Of a DNA stretch of 64,000 bases, positions 39,569-50,834 are shown piece by piece. Source of the stretch: Mesorhizobium qingshengii (GTDB lineage Bacteria > Pseudomonadota > Alphaproteobacteria > Rhizobiales > Rhizobiaceae); NCBI RefSeq assembly GCF_027563465.1, contig NZ_JAPFQA010000005.1, positions 62,001 through 126,000 of the forward strand, read 5' to 3'. The notes below the pieces were generated by a model, which was given only the letters and a program-made list of their open reading frames with translations, made no database searches and was not told where the DNA came from. Made by a program: the position numbers and the translations under genes. Numbering within the stretch: the stretch's first letter is position 1; the number at the start of each line of letters is the position of its first letter.

Positions 39569-40837
39569 TCAATGCACGTCGGTGACGTGACCTGAAACGG
39601 GCGGGTTGTGCGGCTGGAACATCTTGCCGCGCTCGGCGATGAAGATCATCAGCAATGCCGCGACCGAGACGCTGCAGAAGCCGGCGGCCAGCGGCGTCAC
39701 CGTGCCGTTGAAGGCCTGACCGATCAGCGTGCCAAGAATGCCGCCGAGAAAGGTCTGCATGAAACCGAGGATGGATGACGCCGTGCCGGCCAGTTGGCCG
39801 AGCGGTTCCATGGCCAACGCGTTGAAATTGGCGCCGAGCGCACCGAACGGAAGCATGGCGCCGGCAAAGAACGTGATGAACAGCCAGAGCGGCATCTTCA
39901 TTTCGATCGAAACGACCAGCCAGGCCAGGCTGACGACCAGAAACAGCAGCAGCGCGCTCTGCGACAGGCGGCGCATGCCGATACGGCCGACAAGCCGAGA
40001 GTTCAGATAGTTGGAGAAAGCAAGAACGCCCGCGACCCCGGCGAAGATGACCGGGAACATCTCACCGACGTTGAATATGTCGACATAGATCTGCTGTGCC
40101 GAGGCGATGAAGCCGAACATGGCGCCGAAAATGAAGGTGCTGGCGAAGGCGTAGCAGATGGCGATGCGGTTGGTGAGCACGATGCGAAACCCGCCGACGA
40201 TGGCGTTGACGGTCAGCGGCCGGCGATATTCGGGATGCAGCGTTTCGGGCAGGCGCAGCAGCGACCATGCCGACACGATCAGCGCGCCGGCGGCCATGGT
40301 GACAAAGATCCAGTGCCAGGTCGCGAACAGCATGATGAACTGGCCGATCCCCGGCGCCACGACCGGAATGGCCATGAACACCATGAAGATCAGCGACATC
40401 ACCTCGGCCATGCGTCGGCCGTCAAATGTGTCGCGCACGATCGAGACGGCGATGACGCGTGTGGCGGCCGCGCCAATGCCTTGCACGGCCCGGCACAAGA
40501 GAAGCGTTTCAAAGCTTGGCGCTATGGCGGCCGCGGCAGCCGCCGCCACGTAAATGATCAGCCCGGCGACAAGCGGTGCGCGACGGCCGAAACGGTCCGA
40601 CACCGGCCCAAAGAACAACTGGCCGCCGCCGAAGCCGAGAATGTAGGCGGTGACCACATACTGCCGGTGGTTTTCATTCTCGACGCCGAGCGATGCGCCG
40701 ATCTGCTGCAGGGCCGGCAGCATGATGTCGATCGCCAGCGAATTCAGCGCCATCAGCGCAGCGCACAGCGCGATGAATTCCCAGCGCGGAATAGGCAGCT
40801 TGCTTGCCGATTGCGTCGCTGCTGCTGGCTGGTCCAC
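39569..40837 (-). CDS. MFS multidrug transporter, Bcr/CflA family
   Basis: A 422-residue exporter with about 12 membrane spans. The MFS motif A is SDRFGRRAP near residue 85, and the FFGPVSDRFGRR and CRAVQGIGAAATR segments fit the drug:H+ antiporter Bcr/CflA group. The export substrate is not determinable. It has its own start region just downstream of the grxD terminator. Confidence 0.92.
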   Translation of the reverse strand: MDQPAAATQSASKLPIPRWEFIALCAALMALNSLAIDIMLPALQQIGASLGVENENHRQYVVTAYILGFGGGQLFFGPVSDRFGRRAPLVAGLIIYVAAAAAAAIAPSFETLLLCRAVQGIGAAATRVIAVSIVRDTFDGRRMAEVMSLIFMVFMAIPVVAPGIGQFIMLFATWHWIFVTMAAGALIVSAWSLLRLPETLHPEYRRPLTVNAIVGGFRIVLTNRIAICYAFASTFIFGAMFGFIASAQQIYVDIFNVGEMFPVIFAGVAGVLAFSNYLNSRLVGRIGMRRLSQSALLLFLVVSLAWLVVSIEMKMPLWLFITFFAGAMLPFGALGANFNALAMEPLGQLAGTASSILGFMQTFLGGILGTLIGQAFNGTVTPLAAGFCSVSVAALLMIFIAERGKMFQPHNPPVSGHVTDVH

Positions 40838-40854
40838 GGCAAGTCCGATCTCTC

Positions 40855-40882
40855 AAACGAAAACGCGCCGGCGGGCCGGCGC
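40855..40882 (-). terminator. Probable terminator after grxD
   Basis: A perfect eight-base stem (40865-40872 with 40875-40882, GCGCCGGC and its complement). On the minus strand it is followed by GTTTTCGTTT, between grxD and the MFS gene. Confidence 0.65.
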
Positions 40883-40948
40883 ATTGGCTCGTCTTGGTCC
40901 CGACGTCAGGACATAAAAATTGCCGAGGTGAGATGGCCCCGACGCCTG

Positions 40949-40996
40949 GCGCATGACCCCGAAAATCGAACTCAATTTTCGGAGAGCATCATGCAC
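40949..40996. repeat. Rhizobial-type intergenic palindrome, copy 2
   Basis: Outer arms GCATGA (40951-40956) and TCATGC (40989-40994) enclose inner arms CCGAAAAT (40959-40966) and ATTTTCGG (40975-40982). It shares the plan and much of the sequence with copy 1 at 790-835. It lies 14 bases after the grxD stop. Confidence 0.7.
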
Positions 40997-41009
40997 GCAC
41001 GAAGAAAAG

Positions 41010-41345
<336 letters not shown>

Positions 41346-41525
41346 GGACGATCCTTTCACGCCTGTGGGAGTCAGGCTCGAAGCATGTCCTTCAAATAAA
41401 CCCATCGATTGCCCGAAACAAGACGTTAGCCGTGCCGTGGCTGAAATGGCGCAAAGGATGGGCCGTCTTGGGCCAAGCGGCCTGAGGCGCATCCTGGCCG
41501 TCTCTGCGTGTCGGGTAGAAATGCC

Positions 41526-41759
41526 TTAGTCCGGTACACTGGTCTGCAGCGCCAGCGCGTGCAGCACGCCGCCCATATTGCCCTTCAGCGCGTCATAGAC
41601 CATCTGGTGCTGCTGGACGCGGCTCTTGCCGCGAAAGCTCTCGGCCACCACCTCGGCAGCGTAGTGGTCACCGTCACCGGCCAGGTCGCGGATCGTGACC
41701 TTGGCGTCCGGAATGCCGTCCTTGATCAGTTTTTCGATGTCGTGGGCATCCATTGCCAT
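41526..41759 (-). CDS. BolA family protein
   Basis: A 77-residue BolA-like protein, with the conserved DGDHYAAEVVAESFRGKSRVQQHQMVYDAL divided here as GDHYAAEVV, the RVQQHQ helix and the histidine pair that bind a shared cluster with a monothiol glutaredoxin. The adjacent grxD gene gives the expected partner. The alternative start at 41753 differs by two residues. Confidence 0.93.
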   Translation of the reverse strand: MAMDAHDIEKLIKDGIPDAKVTIRDLAGDGDHYAAEVVAESFRGKSRVQQHQMVYDALKGNMGGVLHALALQTSVPD

Positions 41760-41838
41760 GGCAAAATCCTGTTTCGAGCGGCCGGCCGGCGGCCATGCGA
41801 TGTGACTCGCCAGAGCCTAGAGCCTTTCCGGTCCGGAT

Positions 41839-41876
41839 TGAAGCTGTTCTGTCCCGCCACGGGCAAGACGGCTTCA
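41839..41876. other. Long imperfect hairpin between bolA and the membrane-protein gene
   Basis: TGAAGC (41839-41844) and CCCG (41853-41856) pair with CGGG (41860-41863) and GCTTCA (41871-41876) in one stem with internal mismatches. There is no T-run on either strand. It may be a degenerate intergenic repeat or an RNA-processing hairpin. Confidence 0.4.
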
Positions 41877-41884
41877 GAACGGGC

Positions 41885-42393
41885 CTAAGCCCCTGGACTT
41901 GCTTCGTCCTCGGCAACCTCCTCGCGCGTCGAGAAAGCGCGGCCGAGACTGAAGGCCAGCACATAGAGCGGAACGTTGATGACCAGGCTGACGATGGGGA
42001 GATAGCTGGTCATCTGCCAGAGCGGCGAGAAGAACGCCTGGCCGTGGCCGTCACAGACAAGCGAGGAGCCGTACTCCCACAGTCCCCCTATGACCACCGC
42101 AACGGCGAAGAGCTTGACGCAGGTGACAATATGCCTTGCCCGCTCCGCCTCCGGTGAAAGGCGGTCCCATAGTACCAGGCACAGGACCGGAACCGCATAG
42201 ATCACGTTCTGCACGGCAAGCATCGGAATGGCGCCGTTGGCCGCGGCAAGAAACTCATCGCGTGTTTCCAGCCGAGCGCAAACCTCGCTTGAGGTCGTCG
42301 ACAGCAGGAAAAAGACGAACGGTCCGAGGAACCAGAAGAAGAACAGCGACGGCCAGAAAACGACTGCAAGCAGCGCCCGGGCAGCCAGTCTGG

Positions 42394-42397
<4 letters not shown>
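41885..42397 (-). CDS. Hypothetical membrane protein downstream of purL
   Basis: About 170 residues from a TTG at 42397 that overlaps the purL stop codon. Four membrane segments are predicted (about 8-30, 52-72, 88-110, 125-148), with a charged C-terminal tail ending EDEASPGA. I do not recognise a family. The open frame extends further upstream into purL, but that part is antisense-like arginine-rich shadow sequence. It lies between purL and bolA, which are usually adjacent in rhizobia. Confidence 0.65.
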
Positions 42398-44625
<2,228 letters not shown>

Positions 44626-44747
44626 GGGCGGCGATTTGTGTCCATGGAAGCGGGGATTTTGAGTCCCCTCTTATCGCAAGCTTTGCGGCCGATACACCCA
44701 TGGATTGACGAAAAAAGCAGGAAAGCCGGACAAAGCCACGAAGGGAC

Positions 44748-46166
44748 TTAGGAGAAGCTGTCGTAGCCGGCGCGGCCCTCGTCGAGAAGCCGCCGGATGA
44801 CCGCAACGCCTTCGGCAATGTCCTTGCGCTGTCTTGGCTGCGAAACGCCGAAACGGACGCCATGGAAAACCTGCTCGGAGCGGCCCGCCCTGAATTCGTC
44901 CTCGTCGTCGAGCAGCACGCCATGTTCGAGGCAGGCGTTCTTGAATGTGCCGGAAAGCCACGGATCAGGCAGGGTGAGCCAGACGAAAGGCACCTTGTCG
45001 TGCGCCTTGAATTCAAATCCGGCCAAAGTCTCGCGCACGATCGCGATGCGGGCGCTGATTTCGGCGATGCTGCGCTTGCGTATCTCTGCGGCCTGGCCGG
45101 ACAGCACCAGCCGGGCATTCACCTCCGCCAGCAGGAAGGGCATGCCGCCCGTCATCATCTTGTGGGCGACGCGGATGCGATGGCGATAAGCGGATGGGCA
45201 GGAGAGCCAACCGCCGCGAATGCCGGCCGCCACCGATTTCGACAGGCCGCCGGCGACAATGGTGCGTTCGGGCGCATATTCGGCAAGCAGCGGCGTCGGG
45301 TCGTCTGTGAGGTCGCCGTAAAGGTCGTCTTCGATGAGGATGACATTGTACTCGCGCGCCACCCGGGCGATTGCCTCGCGGCGCGTGGCCGACAGCGTCA
45401 CCAGCGTCGGATTCTTGGCTGTCGGCATCAGGAAGACCATCTTGGGATGTTTTTGAGCACAGACGCGCTCGAAATCGGCCGGGTCGAGGCCTTCCCCGTC
45501 CGATGCCACAAGCGCGGTGCGCCGGCCGATCAGGCCGGCGCTGCGCGATATCTGCGAATAGGTGAGATGCTCGAAGGCAACATAATCGCCGGGTGTGGTC
45601 AGCGCTGCGATCGCCGCCATCACAGCGGCATGGGTGCCGAGCGTCGGAACGATGGTGTCGGCGGTTGGCCGGAAGGAATTCCGCGACAACCAGCGGGCGC
45701 CGGCTTCGCACCAGCGGTCTGGAAAATCCCGCGTATAGCTTGAAATCTCATGCGGATGATCCTGTGCCGTGCGCGACAGGACATCGGCGACAATGGCGCC
45801 CTGGCCGATGTCCGGCGCTGCCGTGCTGTCGAACCGCAGCTTGTCTCGGGGCACATCGATGTAACGCGTGCCTTCGGCGCTGACGTCGGGAACCAATAAG
45901 TCCTGCGTGATCCCCCCGGCGCGCTGGCCGAGCACATAGGTTCCGCGCCCGACTTCGCCGCTCACCAGCCCGCGCTCGCGCAGCAATTGATAGGCCCGGC
46001 CGACCGTGCCGACGGTGGTGCCTATGTCGTAGGCGAGATCGCGTTGCGGCGGCAGCTTTGCACCCGCGTCGATAACACCTCGGTCGATGTCGGTTTCGAT
46101 GGAATCCGCCAGGCGTTGATACAGCGGGCCTGAGCCGGCGGTGAGATCTGGAAGCCAATTTGTCAT
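44748..46166 (-). CDS. MocR/GntR-type regulator with aminotransferase domain
   Basis: A 472-residue PLP-dependent regulator. Residues 1-75 form a GntR winged helix (LPPQRDLAYDIGTTVGTVGRAYQLL), and about 110-465 form a fold-type I aminotransferase domain with the PLP lysine in GGLSKSVAAGIRGG. MocR proteins often respond to pyridoxal phosphate or amino acid derivatives and regulate a neighbouring divergent gene, here the DUF1127 gene 93 bases away. Length is normal and intact. Confidence 0.93.
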   Translation of the reverse strand: MTNWLPDLTAGSGPLYQRLADSIETDIDRGVIDAGAKLPPQRDLAYDIGTTVGTVGRAYQLLRERGLVSGEVGRGTYVLGQRAGGITQDLLVPDVSAEGTRYIDVPRDKLRFDSTAAPDIGQGAIVADVLSRTAQDHPHEISSYTRDFPDRWCEAGARWLSRNSFRPTADTIVPTLGTHAAVMAAIAALTTPGDYVAFEHLTYSQISRSAGLIGRRTALVASDGEGLDPADFERVCAQKHPKMVFLMPTAKNPTLVTLSATRREAIARVAREYNVILIEDDLYGDLTDDPTPLLAEYAPERTIVAGGLSKSVAAGIRGGWLSCPSAYRHRIRVAHKMMTGGMPFLLAEVNARLVLSGQAAEIRKRSIAEISARIAIVRETLAGFEFKAHDKVPFVWLTLPDPWLSGTFKNACLEHGVLLDDEDEFRAGRSEQVFHGVRFGVSQPRQRKDIAEGVAVIRRLLDEGRAGYDSFS

Positions 46167-46259
46167 GGTGACAATTTTCTATATTGCACCGGAATGTGAG
46201 TCAATACATATCATCGGCGTGAAGAAAAGGGTACAATTGAGAGTTCCGGTAGAAAGAAA
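46167..46259. promoter_or_regulatory. Divergent promoter region of the MocR and DUF1127 genes
   Basis: A 93-base AT-rich interval. Direct repeats of ACAATT with similar flanks (about 46169 and 46231) are visible, the spacing and repetition expected for MocR operators. The evidence is only visual. Confidence 0.35.
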
Positions 46260-46511
46260 ATGAATACAATCGCGACAATCCCTCATTCGAGGGCCGAGTT
46301 ACCACGTCAACCAGCACACCCGTCGGGCCTGCGCGGCTTTGTCAGCCGTCTGGTGCGCGTGGTCGGGTCGCTGGCGAGATGGATCGGCAATCTGCTGGAG
46401 CGCCGGCGCAGCCGGCTGGCATTGCTGGAAATGACCGACGATCAGCTCAAGGATATCGGCATCTCGCGCTGCGATGCCCATCGCGAGGGGCTCAGGCCTT
46501 TCTGGGACTAG
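46260..46511 (+). CDS. DUF1127 family small protein
   Basis: An 83-residue basic protein ending in the DUF1127 motif: LERRRSRLALLEMTDDQLKDIGISRCDA. Short DUF1127 proteins in alphaproteobacteria have been tied to RNA binding and to phosphate and stress responses; this one has a longer, hydrophobic N-terminus. It is divergent from the MocR regulator, which is the natural candidate for its control. Confidence 0.92.
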   Translation: MNTIATIPHSRAELPRQPAHPSGLRGFVSRLVRVVGSLARWIGNLLERRRSRLALLEMTDDQLKDIGISRCDAHREGLRPFWD

Positions 46512-46576
46512 CGTGAACGGATTTCGAAAAGACCATCGCCAGGAGCGAAAGCCATGATCTCGAACCGGAACATCAG

Positions 46577-47221
46577 CTAACGATTGCCGCCCGGCGCCCG
46601 CAGGCGTGAAACGCTGCGGTCCGCAAGGACCGCGATGACGCACAGCACGAGAAAAAGCCCGGTGATGGCAAGCGCCGAGAGGGCGACGCTGGCTGGACCG
46701 TTCTTGGCGACATCGAGGAAGGGGTAGGGCACCTCGCCGGCGAGCGGCGCCCGCGCCAGCACATAGACCAGATAGGCCACGGGATAGAGCACCCACCAGG
46801 AAATGTCGCTCCACCGCGTCCTGCCGTCGGCGCCTTCTATCAGCCACCACAGCACGAATAGCACCGGCGTCACATAGTGCAGAAGAACATCGCAGAGCAG
46901 GAAGAGCCCCTGTGGCTGCCACAGCCGCGCCAGCACCGTCGCATAAACGATGAAGACCAGTGTGGTCGAAACCGCGACGACCGTCCGCATTCGTGGTCCG
47001 GCGAAGGCCGGCAGCCACGCATAGCCAGTGGGCGACAACAGCGATGTGTACACCAACACCGCGCCGATGTTGGTCAGGATGGTGAAGAAGCTGAAATAGA
47101 AGACGATCGAGCCAGTCAGGCTGCGGCCGGCTTCCATCGATGCTGGAATGGTGATGCGGAACTGCAGGACGAGCCCGGCCAGACCTATGACCAGACCGGC
47201 TAGCTGCAGAAAGCGACCCAT
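46577..47221 (-). CDS. Pr6Pr family membrane protein
   Basis: A 214-residue protein with six predicted membrane spans. The segment FYFSFFTILTNIGAVLVY near residue 40 and the LLHYVTPVLFVLWW run are characteristic of the Pr6Pr (FAR-17a/AIG1-like) group. Its function in bacteria is unknown; animal relatives hydrolyse fatty-acid esters of hydroxy fatty acids. The start ATG 47221 follows the lipoprotein stop by two bases. Confidence 0.85.
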   Translation of the reverse strand: MGRFLQLAGLVIGLAGLVLQFRITIPASMEAGRSLTGSIVFYFSFFTILTNIGAVLVYTSLLSPTGYAWLPAFAGPRMRTVVAVSTTLVFIVYATVLARLWQPQGLFLLCDVLLHYVTPVLFVLWWLIEGADGRTRWSDISWWVLYPVAYLVYVLARAPLAGEVPYPFLDVAKNGPASVALSALAITGLFLVLCVIAVLADRSVSRLRAPGGNR

Positions 47222-47223
47222 GG

Positions 47224-47631
47224 CTAGGCGGTCGCGGCGCAGGCCGGGTTGCCGCCTTGCCAGCGGGCGATATCCGAGCCGATGCGCGCGCCGAGCGGGT
47301 CGTTCATCAGCGGTCCGAACGCGTCGACGCGGCTTGAATTGCCTTGCGCCTGAACGACCAGCAATGGTTTGCCACCATAGTGCTTGGCGGGCACCAGCAG
47401 GAAACGCGGCGTGCCGCTGAACGAGTTCAGTTCGTTGGCCATCTGGTATTGCTTGAAGGCCGGGTCCTTGCTGGCGATCCAGCATTTATGGGCGGATATC
47501 GCCACCTGTTCCATGGCCAGCAACGAGGCGCTCTTGCCCGAGGGGACAGGCGTGCTCTTTGGGGTCGATTGGCAGGAAGCCAGGGCAAAGCCCGCCGCGG
47601 CGACGAAGGCGATCGTCTTGCTCTTGATCAA
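47224..47631 (-). CDS. Putative lipoprotein of unknown function
   Basis: A 135-residue protein with a lipobox LASC at residues 17-20 after a short signal sequence, then a Ser/Pro-rich stretch and a domain with two further cysteines. No family is recognised. It overlaps the start of the preceding GST gene's stop (ATGA) and runs into the Pr6Pr gene, so the three probably form one transcript. Confidence 0.75.
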   Translation of the reverse strand: MIKSKTIAFVAAAGFALASCQSTPKSTPVPSGKSASLLAMEQVAISAHKCWIASKDPAFKQYQMANELNSFSGTPRFLLVPAKHYGGKPLLVVQAQGNSSRVDAFGPLMNDPLGARIGSDIARWQGGNPACAATA

Positions 47632-48293
47632 GCGGCACCCATCTCAAGTTCGGACAGAAAGATCTTCAAGCCGTCGGTCATCTCGCCCCACACCCGCGAC
47701 AATGCCGGGTGTTGCAGGGCGATTTGTTCGTAAGCTTCGAATTTGGGATAGGCGTCGAGCAGGTCGTGGCGGCCTGTCATCGCCCGGAAATTGTTGAAGA
47801 TGAACCGCGTCGGCGTCAGCCAGGCATCGGCGAAGCTGATGTCGTTGCCGAGCGCGAAGGGGCCTTGCGCCATGCGCGCCTCGATTGCCGTCAGTCCGTG
47901 GTGCAGGCGGACGAACTGGGCGTCGATCTCGACATTGTTTCGCTTCTGCACGAAATGAAGTTCGAAAAGCTTCATCGTCGGGGTGAGGACATCGAGGTCG
48001 GTGATACGGGCGAACATGCGCACCAGCGCACGGTCCTTGGAATCGGGCGGTAGCAACGCCGGCTCCGGAAAGCGCTCCTCGAGATACTCGGCGATGACCA
48101 CCGATTCGATGATCGTTTCGCCCGAACCGGTGATCAGAACCGGAATCCGGTTCAGCGGCGAAATGGCGCGAAACTCTTCGGGGATCGGAAAACCGGGTGG
48201 CGGGGCAATGATCTTGAGCGGAACGTCCTTGATGTAGGCCAGAGCCCGCACGATCGACGAATAGGGCGACAACGGCCGCGAATACAGTTTCAT
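47628..48293 (-). CDS. Glutathione S-transferase family protein
   Basis: A 221-residue GST. The thioredoxin-like domain shows YSRPLSPYSSIVRA with a Ser near residue 10, the cis-proline region NRIPVLITG and ESVVIAEYLEERFP; the C-terminal domain includes ISFADAWLTPTRF. Its substrate is unknown. ATG 48293 is chosen over a longer frame. It lies downstream of purQ, with an 87-base gap. Confidence 0.9.
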   Translation of the reverse strand: MKLYSRPLSPYSSIVRALAYIKDVPLKIIAPPPGFPIPEEFRAISPLNRIPVLITGSGETIIESVVIAEYLEERFPEPALLPPDSKDRALVRMFARITDLDVLTPTMKLFELHFVQKRNNVEIDAQFVRLHHGLTAIEARMAQGPFALGNDISFADAWLTPTRFIFNNFRAMTGRHDLLDAYPKFEAYEQIALQHPALSRVWGEMTDGLKIFLSELEMGAA

Positions 48294-48380
48294 GACCGTC
48301 TCTCTCCCCAATGAAGCGGACTTGCCCAATAAAATGGGCTGGAATGCCCGGCTGTTTTCAAGGCGTTCGCCTCGACGACG

Positions 48381-49049
48381 TCAGGCGGCAATGCCGAGCG
48401 CGCTCTCGAACAGCGCGCGGCCGTCGTTGCCGCCATGCGCTGCCTCGATCAGGTTTTCCGGATGCGGCATCAGGCCGAGCACATTGCCGCGCTCGTTGAT
48501 GATGCCGGCGATGTCGTTGATCGAGCCGTTCGGATTGGTGCCTTCGGCGTAACGAAACACCACTTGGCCTTCGCCTTCGAGGCGGGCAAGCGTCTCGGCA
48601 TCGGCGAAGTAGTTGCCGTCGTGATGCGCGACCGGCGAGCGGATGATCTGGCCCGGCTGATAGCGGCGGGTGAACATGGTGTTGGCGTTGGCGATCTGCA
48701 GCTTGACCTGCCGGCAGACGAATTTCAGTGAAGTGTTGCGCATCAACGCGCCAGGCAGCAGGCCGGCCTCGACCAGGATCTGGAAGCCGTTGCAGACACC
48801 GATGACCATCACGCCCTTGGCAGCCTTTTCGGCGACGGCCCGCATCACAGGCATGCGCGCGGCGATCGCACCACAGCGCAGATAGTCGCCGAAGGAGAAG
48901 CCGCCCGGAATGGCGATCAGGTCGACATCGGGGATTTCGGTGTCGGTCTGCCAGACGGTGGCTGGCGCCTTGCCGGAAATCTTGGTCAGCGCCGCGATCA
49001 TGTCGCGGTCGCGGTTGAGGCCAGGAAGAAGGACGACGGCTGATTTCAC
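48381..49049 (-). CDS. purQ: Phosphoribosylformylglycinamidine synthase I (glutaminase)
   Basis: A 222-residue class I glutamine amidotransferase supplying ammonia to PurL. The catalytic cysteine is in GVCNGFQIL near residue 85, and the His/Glu pair in GLMPHPE near residue 200. The likely start is the GTG at 49049, giving the standard [13 protein letters not shown] opening; a TTG at 49058 is less likely. It follows purS by one base. Confidence 0.97.
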   Translation of the reverse strand: MKSAVVLLPGLNRDRDMIAALTKISGKAPATVWQTDTEIPDVDLIAIPGGFSFGDYLRCGAIAARMPVMRAVAEKAAKGVMVIGVCNGFQILVEAGLLPGALMRNTSLKFVCRQVKLQIANANTMFTRRYQPGQIIRSPVAHHDGNYFADAETLARLEGEGQVVFRYAEGTNPNGSINDIAGIINERGNVLGLMPHPENLIEAAHGGNDGRALFESALGIAA

Positions 49050-49050
49050 G

Positions 49051-49302
49051 TCAGGCAATCTCCACCGCGTAATTCTCGATCACCGTATTCGCCAGCAGCT
49101 TGTCGCACATGGCCTTGAGATCGGCCTCGGCCTTGGCCTTGTCGCTTTCCGCCAGTTCGACGTCGAACACCTTGCCCTGCCGCACAGCGCCGACGCCTCC
49201 GAAGCCCAGCCCGGACAGCGCGTGTTCGATGGCCTTGCCTTGCGGGTCGAGAACGCCGTTTTTGAGGGTGACGGTAATGCGGGCCTTGATCACGCTGGAC
49301 AT
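49051..49302 (-). CDS. purS: Phosphoribosylformylglycinamidine synthase subunit PurS
   Basis: An 83-residue subunit joining PurL and PurQ. It has the standard [20 protein letters not shown] opening and GKVFDVEL strand. The start is ATG 49302; upstream in-frame codons do not match the family. It is located between purC and purQ on one strand. Confidence 0.96.
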   Translation of the reverse strand: MSSVIKARITVTLKNGVLDPQGKAIEHALSGLGFGGVGAVRQGKVFDVELAESDKAKAEADLKAMCDKLLANTVIENYAVEIA

Positions 49303-49336
49303 GCTCCTGTTCTGGGTATCGGGGCGCAAGCCGCTA

Positions 49337-50131
49337 TCAGTGCGGCTTGCCTTTGACGCCTTCGGTCGAGGCGACAAGCACCGGGCCCGTGGGGCGAACG
49401 GGCTCGTTCTCGTTCATGATTCCGAGGCGGCGGGCAACTTCCTGGTAGGCTTCGACGAGGCCACCCATGTCGCGGCGGAAACGGTCCTTGTCGAGCTTGT
49501 CATGCGTGGCCACGTCCCACAGGCGGCAGGAATCCGGCGAAATCTCGTCGGCGACCACGATACGCATCATGTCGCCCTCGAACAGGCGGCCGCACTCGAT
49601 CTTGAAGTCGACGAGCTGGATGCCGACGCCCATGAACAGGCCGGAAAGGAAGTCGTTGACGCGGATGGCGAGCGCCATGACGTCGTCGATCTCCTGCGGG
49701 CTCGCCCAGCCGAACGCGGTGATGTGCTCTTCCGAGACCATCGGATCGTCGAGCGCGTCGGCCTTGTAGTAGAATTCGATGATCGAGCGCGGCAGGACGG
49801 TGCCTTCCTCGATGCCGAGGCGCTTGGACAGCGAACCGGCGGCGACGTTGCGCACCACCACTTCGAGCGGGATGATCTCGACTTCCTTGATCAACTGCTC
49901 GCGCATGTTGAGCCGGCGGATGAAGTGGGTCGGAATGCCCATGCGGTTGAGGTGGTTGAAGATGTGCTCGGAAATACGGTTGTTGAGCACCCCCTTGCCG
50001 TCGACGACCTCATGTTTCTTCTTGTTGAACGCGGTTGCGTCGTCCTTGAAGAACTGGATGAGCGTACCCGGCTCGGGTCCCTCATAGAGGATCTTGGCCT
50101 TGCCTTCATAAATGCGGCGGCGATTTTTCAT
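49337..50131 (-). CDS. purC: SAICAR synthetase
   Basis: A 264-residue enzyme joining aspartate to CAIR in purine synthesis. The opening [16 protein letters not shown], the [27 protein letters not shown] region and the [10 protein letters not shown] / [13 protein letters not shown] segments are diagnostic. The start is ATG 50131. Genes purS and purQ follow. Confidence 0.98.
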   Translation of the reverse strand: MKNRRRIYEGKAKILYEGPEPGTLIQFFKDDATAFNKKKHEVVDGKGVLNNRISEHIFNHLNRMGIPTHFIRRLNMREQLIKEVEIIPLEVVVRNVAAGSLSKRLGIEEGTVLPRSIIEFYYKADALDDPMVSEEHITAFGWASPQEIDDVMALAIRVNDFLSGLFMGVGIQLVDFKIECGRLFEGDMMRIVVADEISPDSCRLWDVATHDKLDKDRFRRDMGGLVEAYQEVARRLGIMNENEPVRPTGPVLVASTEGVKGKPH

Positions 50132-50405
50132 CTGATTTTTCTCTGGATTTCCGGACAGGCGGCAAGCGACCATTTCCTGTCCGTCTGCCTGAAATAGTGC
50201 GGCTACGGTAGGGTTCAATGCCGGGTCTATCCCAATCACACCATTTGCTCAATCGGCAAATCCTTCCAATCAACCGCTTTCGGGATCGAAATGCCGCAGC
50301 GCAGCATGCGACGAAGCGTATTGACCGGCTCGCGACCTTTTGGTTTGTGCTTCGTCAACACATATAGATCATCACCAGCGAATCGATTTCCACCGGAGGG
50401 ATGCC
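50132..50405. other. Intergenic region between purC and the DUF1476 gene
   Basis: 274 bases containing the divergent promoters. A minus-strand ORF of 41 codons (GTG 50361 to 50236) is present and is listed as a candidate in the findings. No known regulatory motif was recognised; a purine riboswitch is not evident. Confidence 0.4.
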
Positions 50406-50726
50406 ATGAGCAGCATGAAGGACCGCGAAGAGGGCTTTGAGCGCAAATTCGCATTCGACGAGGAACTTCGGTTCAAGGCCTCGGCGCGCCGCAACAAGGC
50501 GCTCGGCCTGTGGGCCGCCGAAAAACTCGGAAAGTCGGGCGCCGACGCCGAAGCCTATGCCAAGGAAGTGGTCGTCGCCGACATCGAGGAAGCCGGCGAC
50601 CATGACGTGTTCCGCAAGATCCGCAAGGATTTCGATGCGGCCGGTGTCGACCAGTCGGACCATCAGATCCGCCGCACCATGGACGAGTTGATGGCGCAGG
50701 CGATCGAGCAGATCAAGAACACCTGA
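50406..50726 (+). CDS. DUF1476 protein, F1-ATPase inhibitor zeta subunit
   Basis: A 106-residue four-helix protein. The family pattern is clear: MKDREEGFERKFAFDEEL near the N-terminus and RNKALGLWAAEKLG. In Paracoccus denitrificans this protein is the zeta subunit that inhibits ATP hydrolysis by the F1-ATPase using its N-terminal segment. The ATG at 50406 is preceded by GGAGGGATG. It lies between purC and purB, a placement common in rhizobia, and is followed by a terminator. Confidence 0.95.
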   Translation: MSSMKDREEGFERKFAFDEELRFKASARRNKALGLWAAEKLGKSGADAEAYAKEVVVADIEEAGDHDVFRKIRKDFDAAGVDQSDHQIRRTMDELMAQAIEQIKNT

Positions 50727-50750
50727 TCCAACGACACTCTGGACCAATCG

Positions 50751-50778
50751 ACCGCCTGGCCTATCCGGGCGGTTTTTC
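50751..50778 (+). terminator. Terminator of the DUF1476 gene
   Basis: A nine-base stem (50751-50759 with 50765-50773, one G-T pair), a five-base loop and a T-run of five. Confidence 0.88.
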
Positions 50779-50834
50779 TTTGCCTTTGCAGCGGTTTCCG
50801 GCTGAAACTGCTGACGTTAACGAGGAAAGACCAG

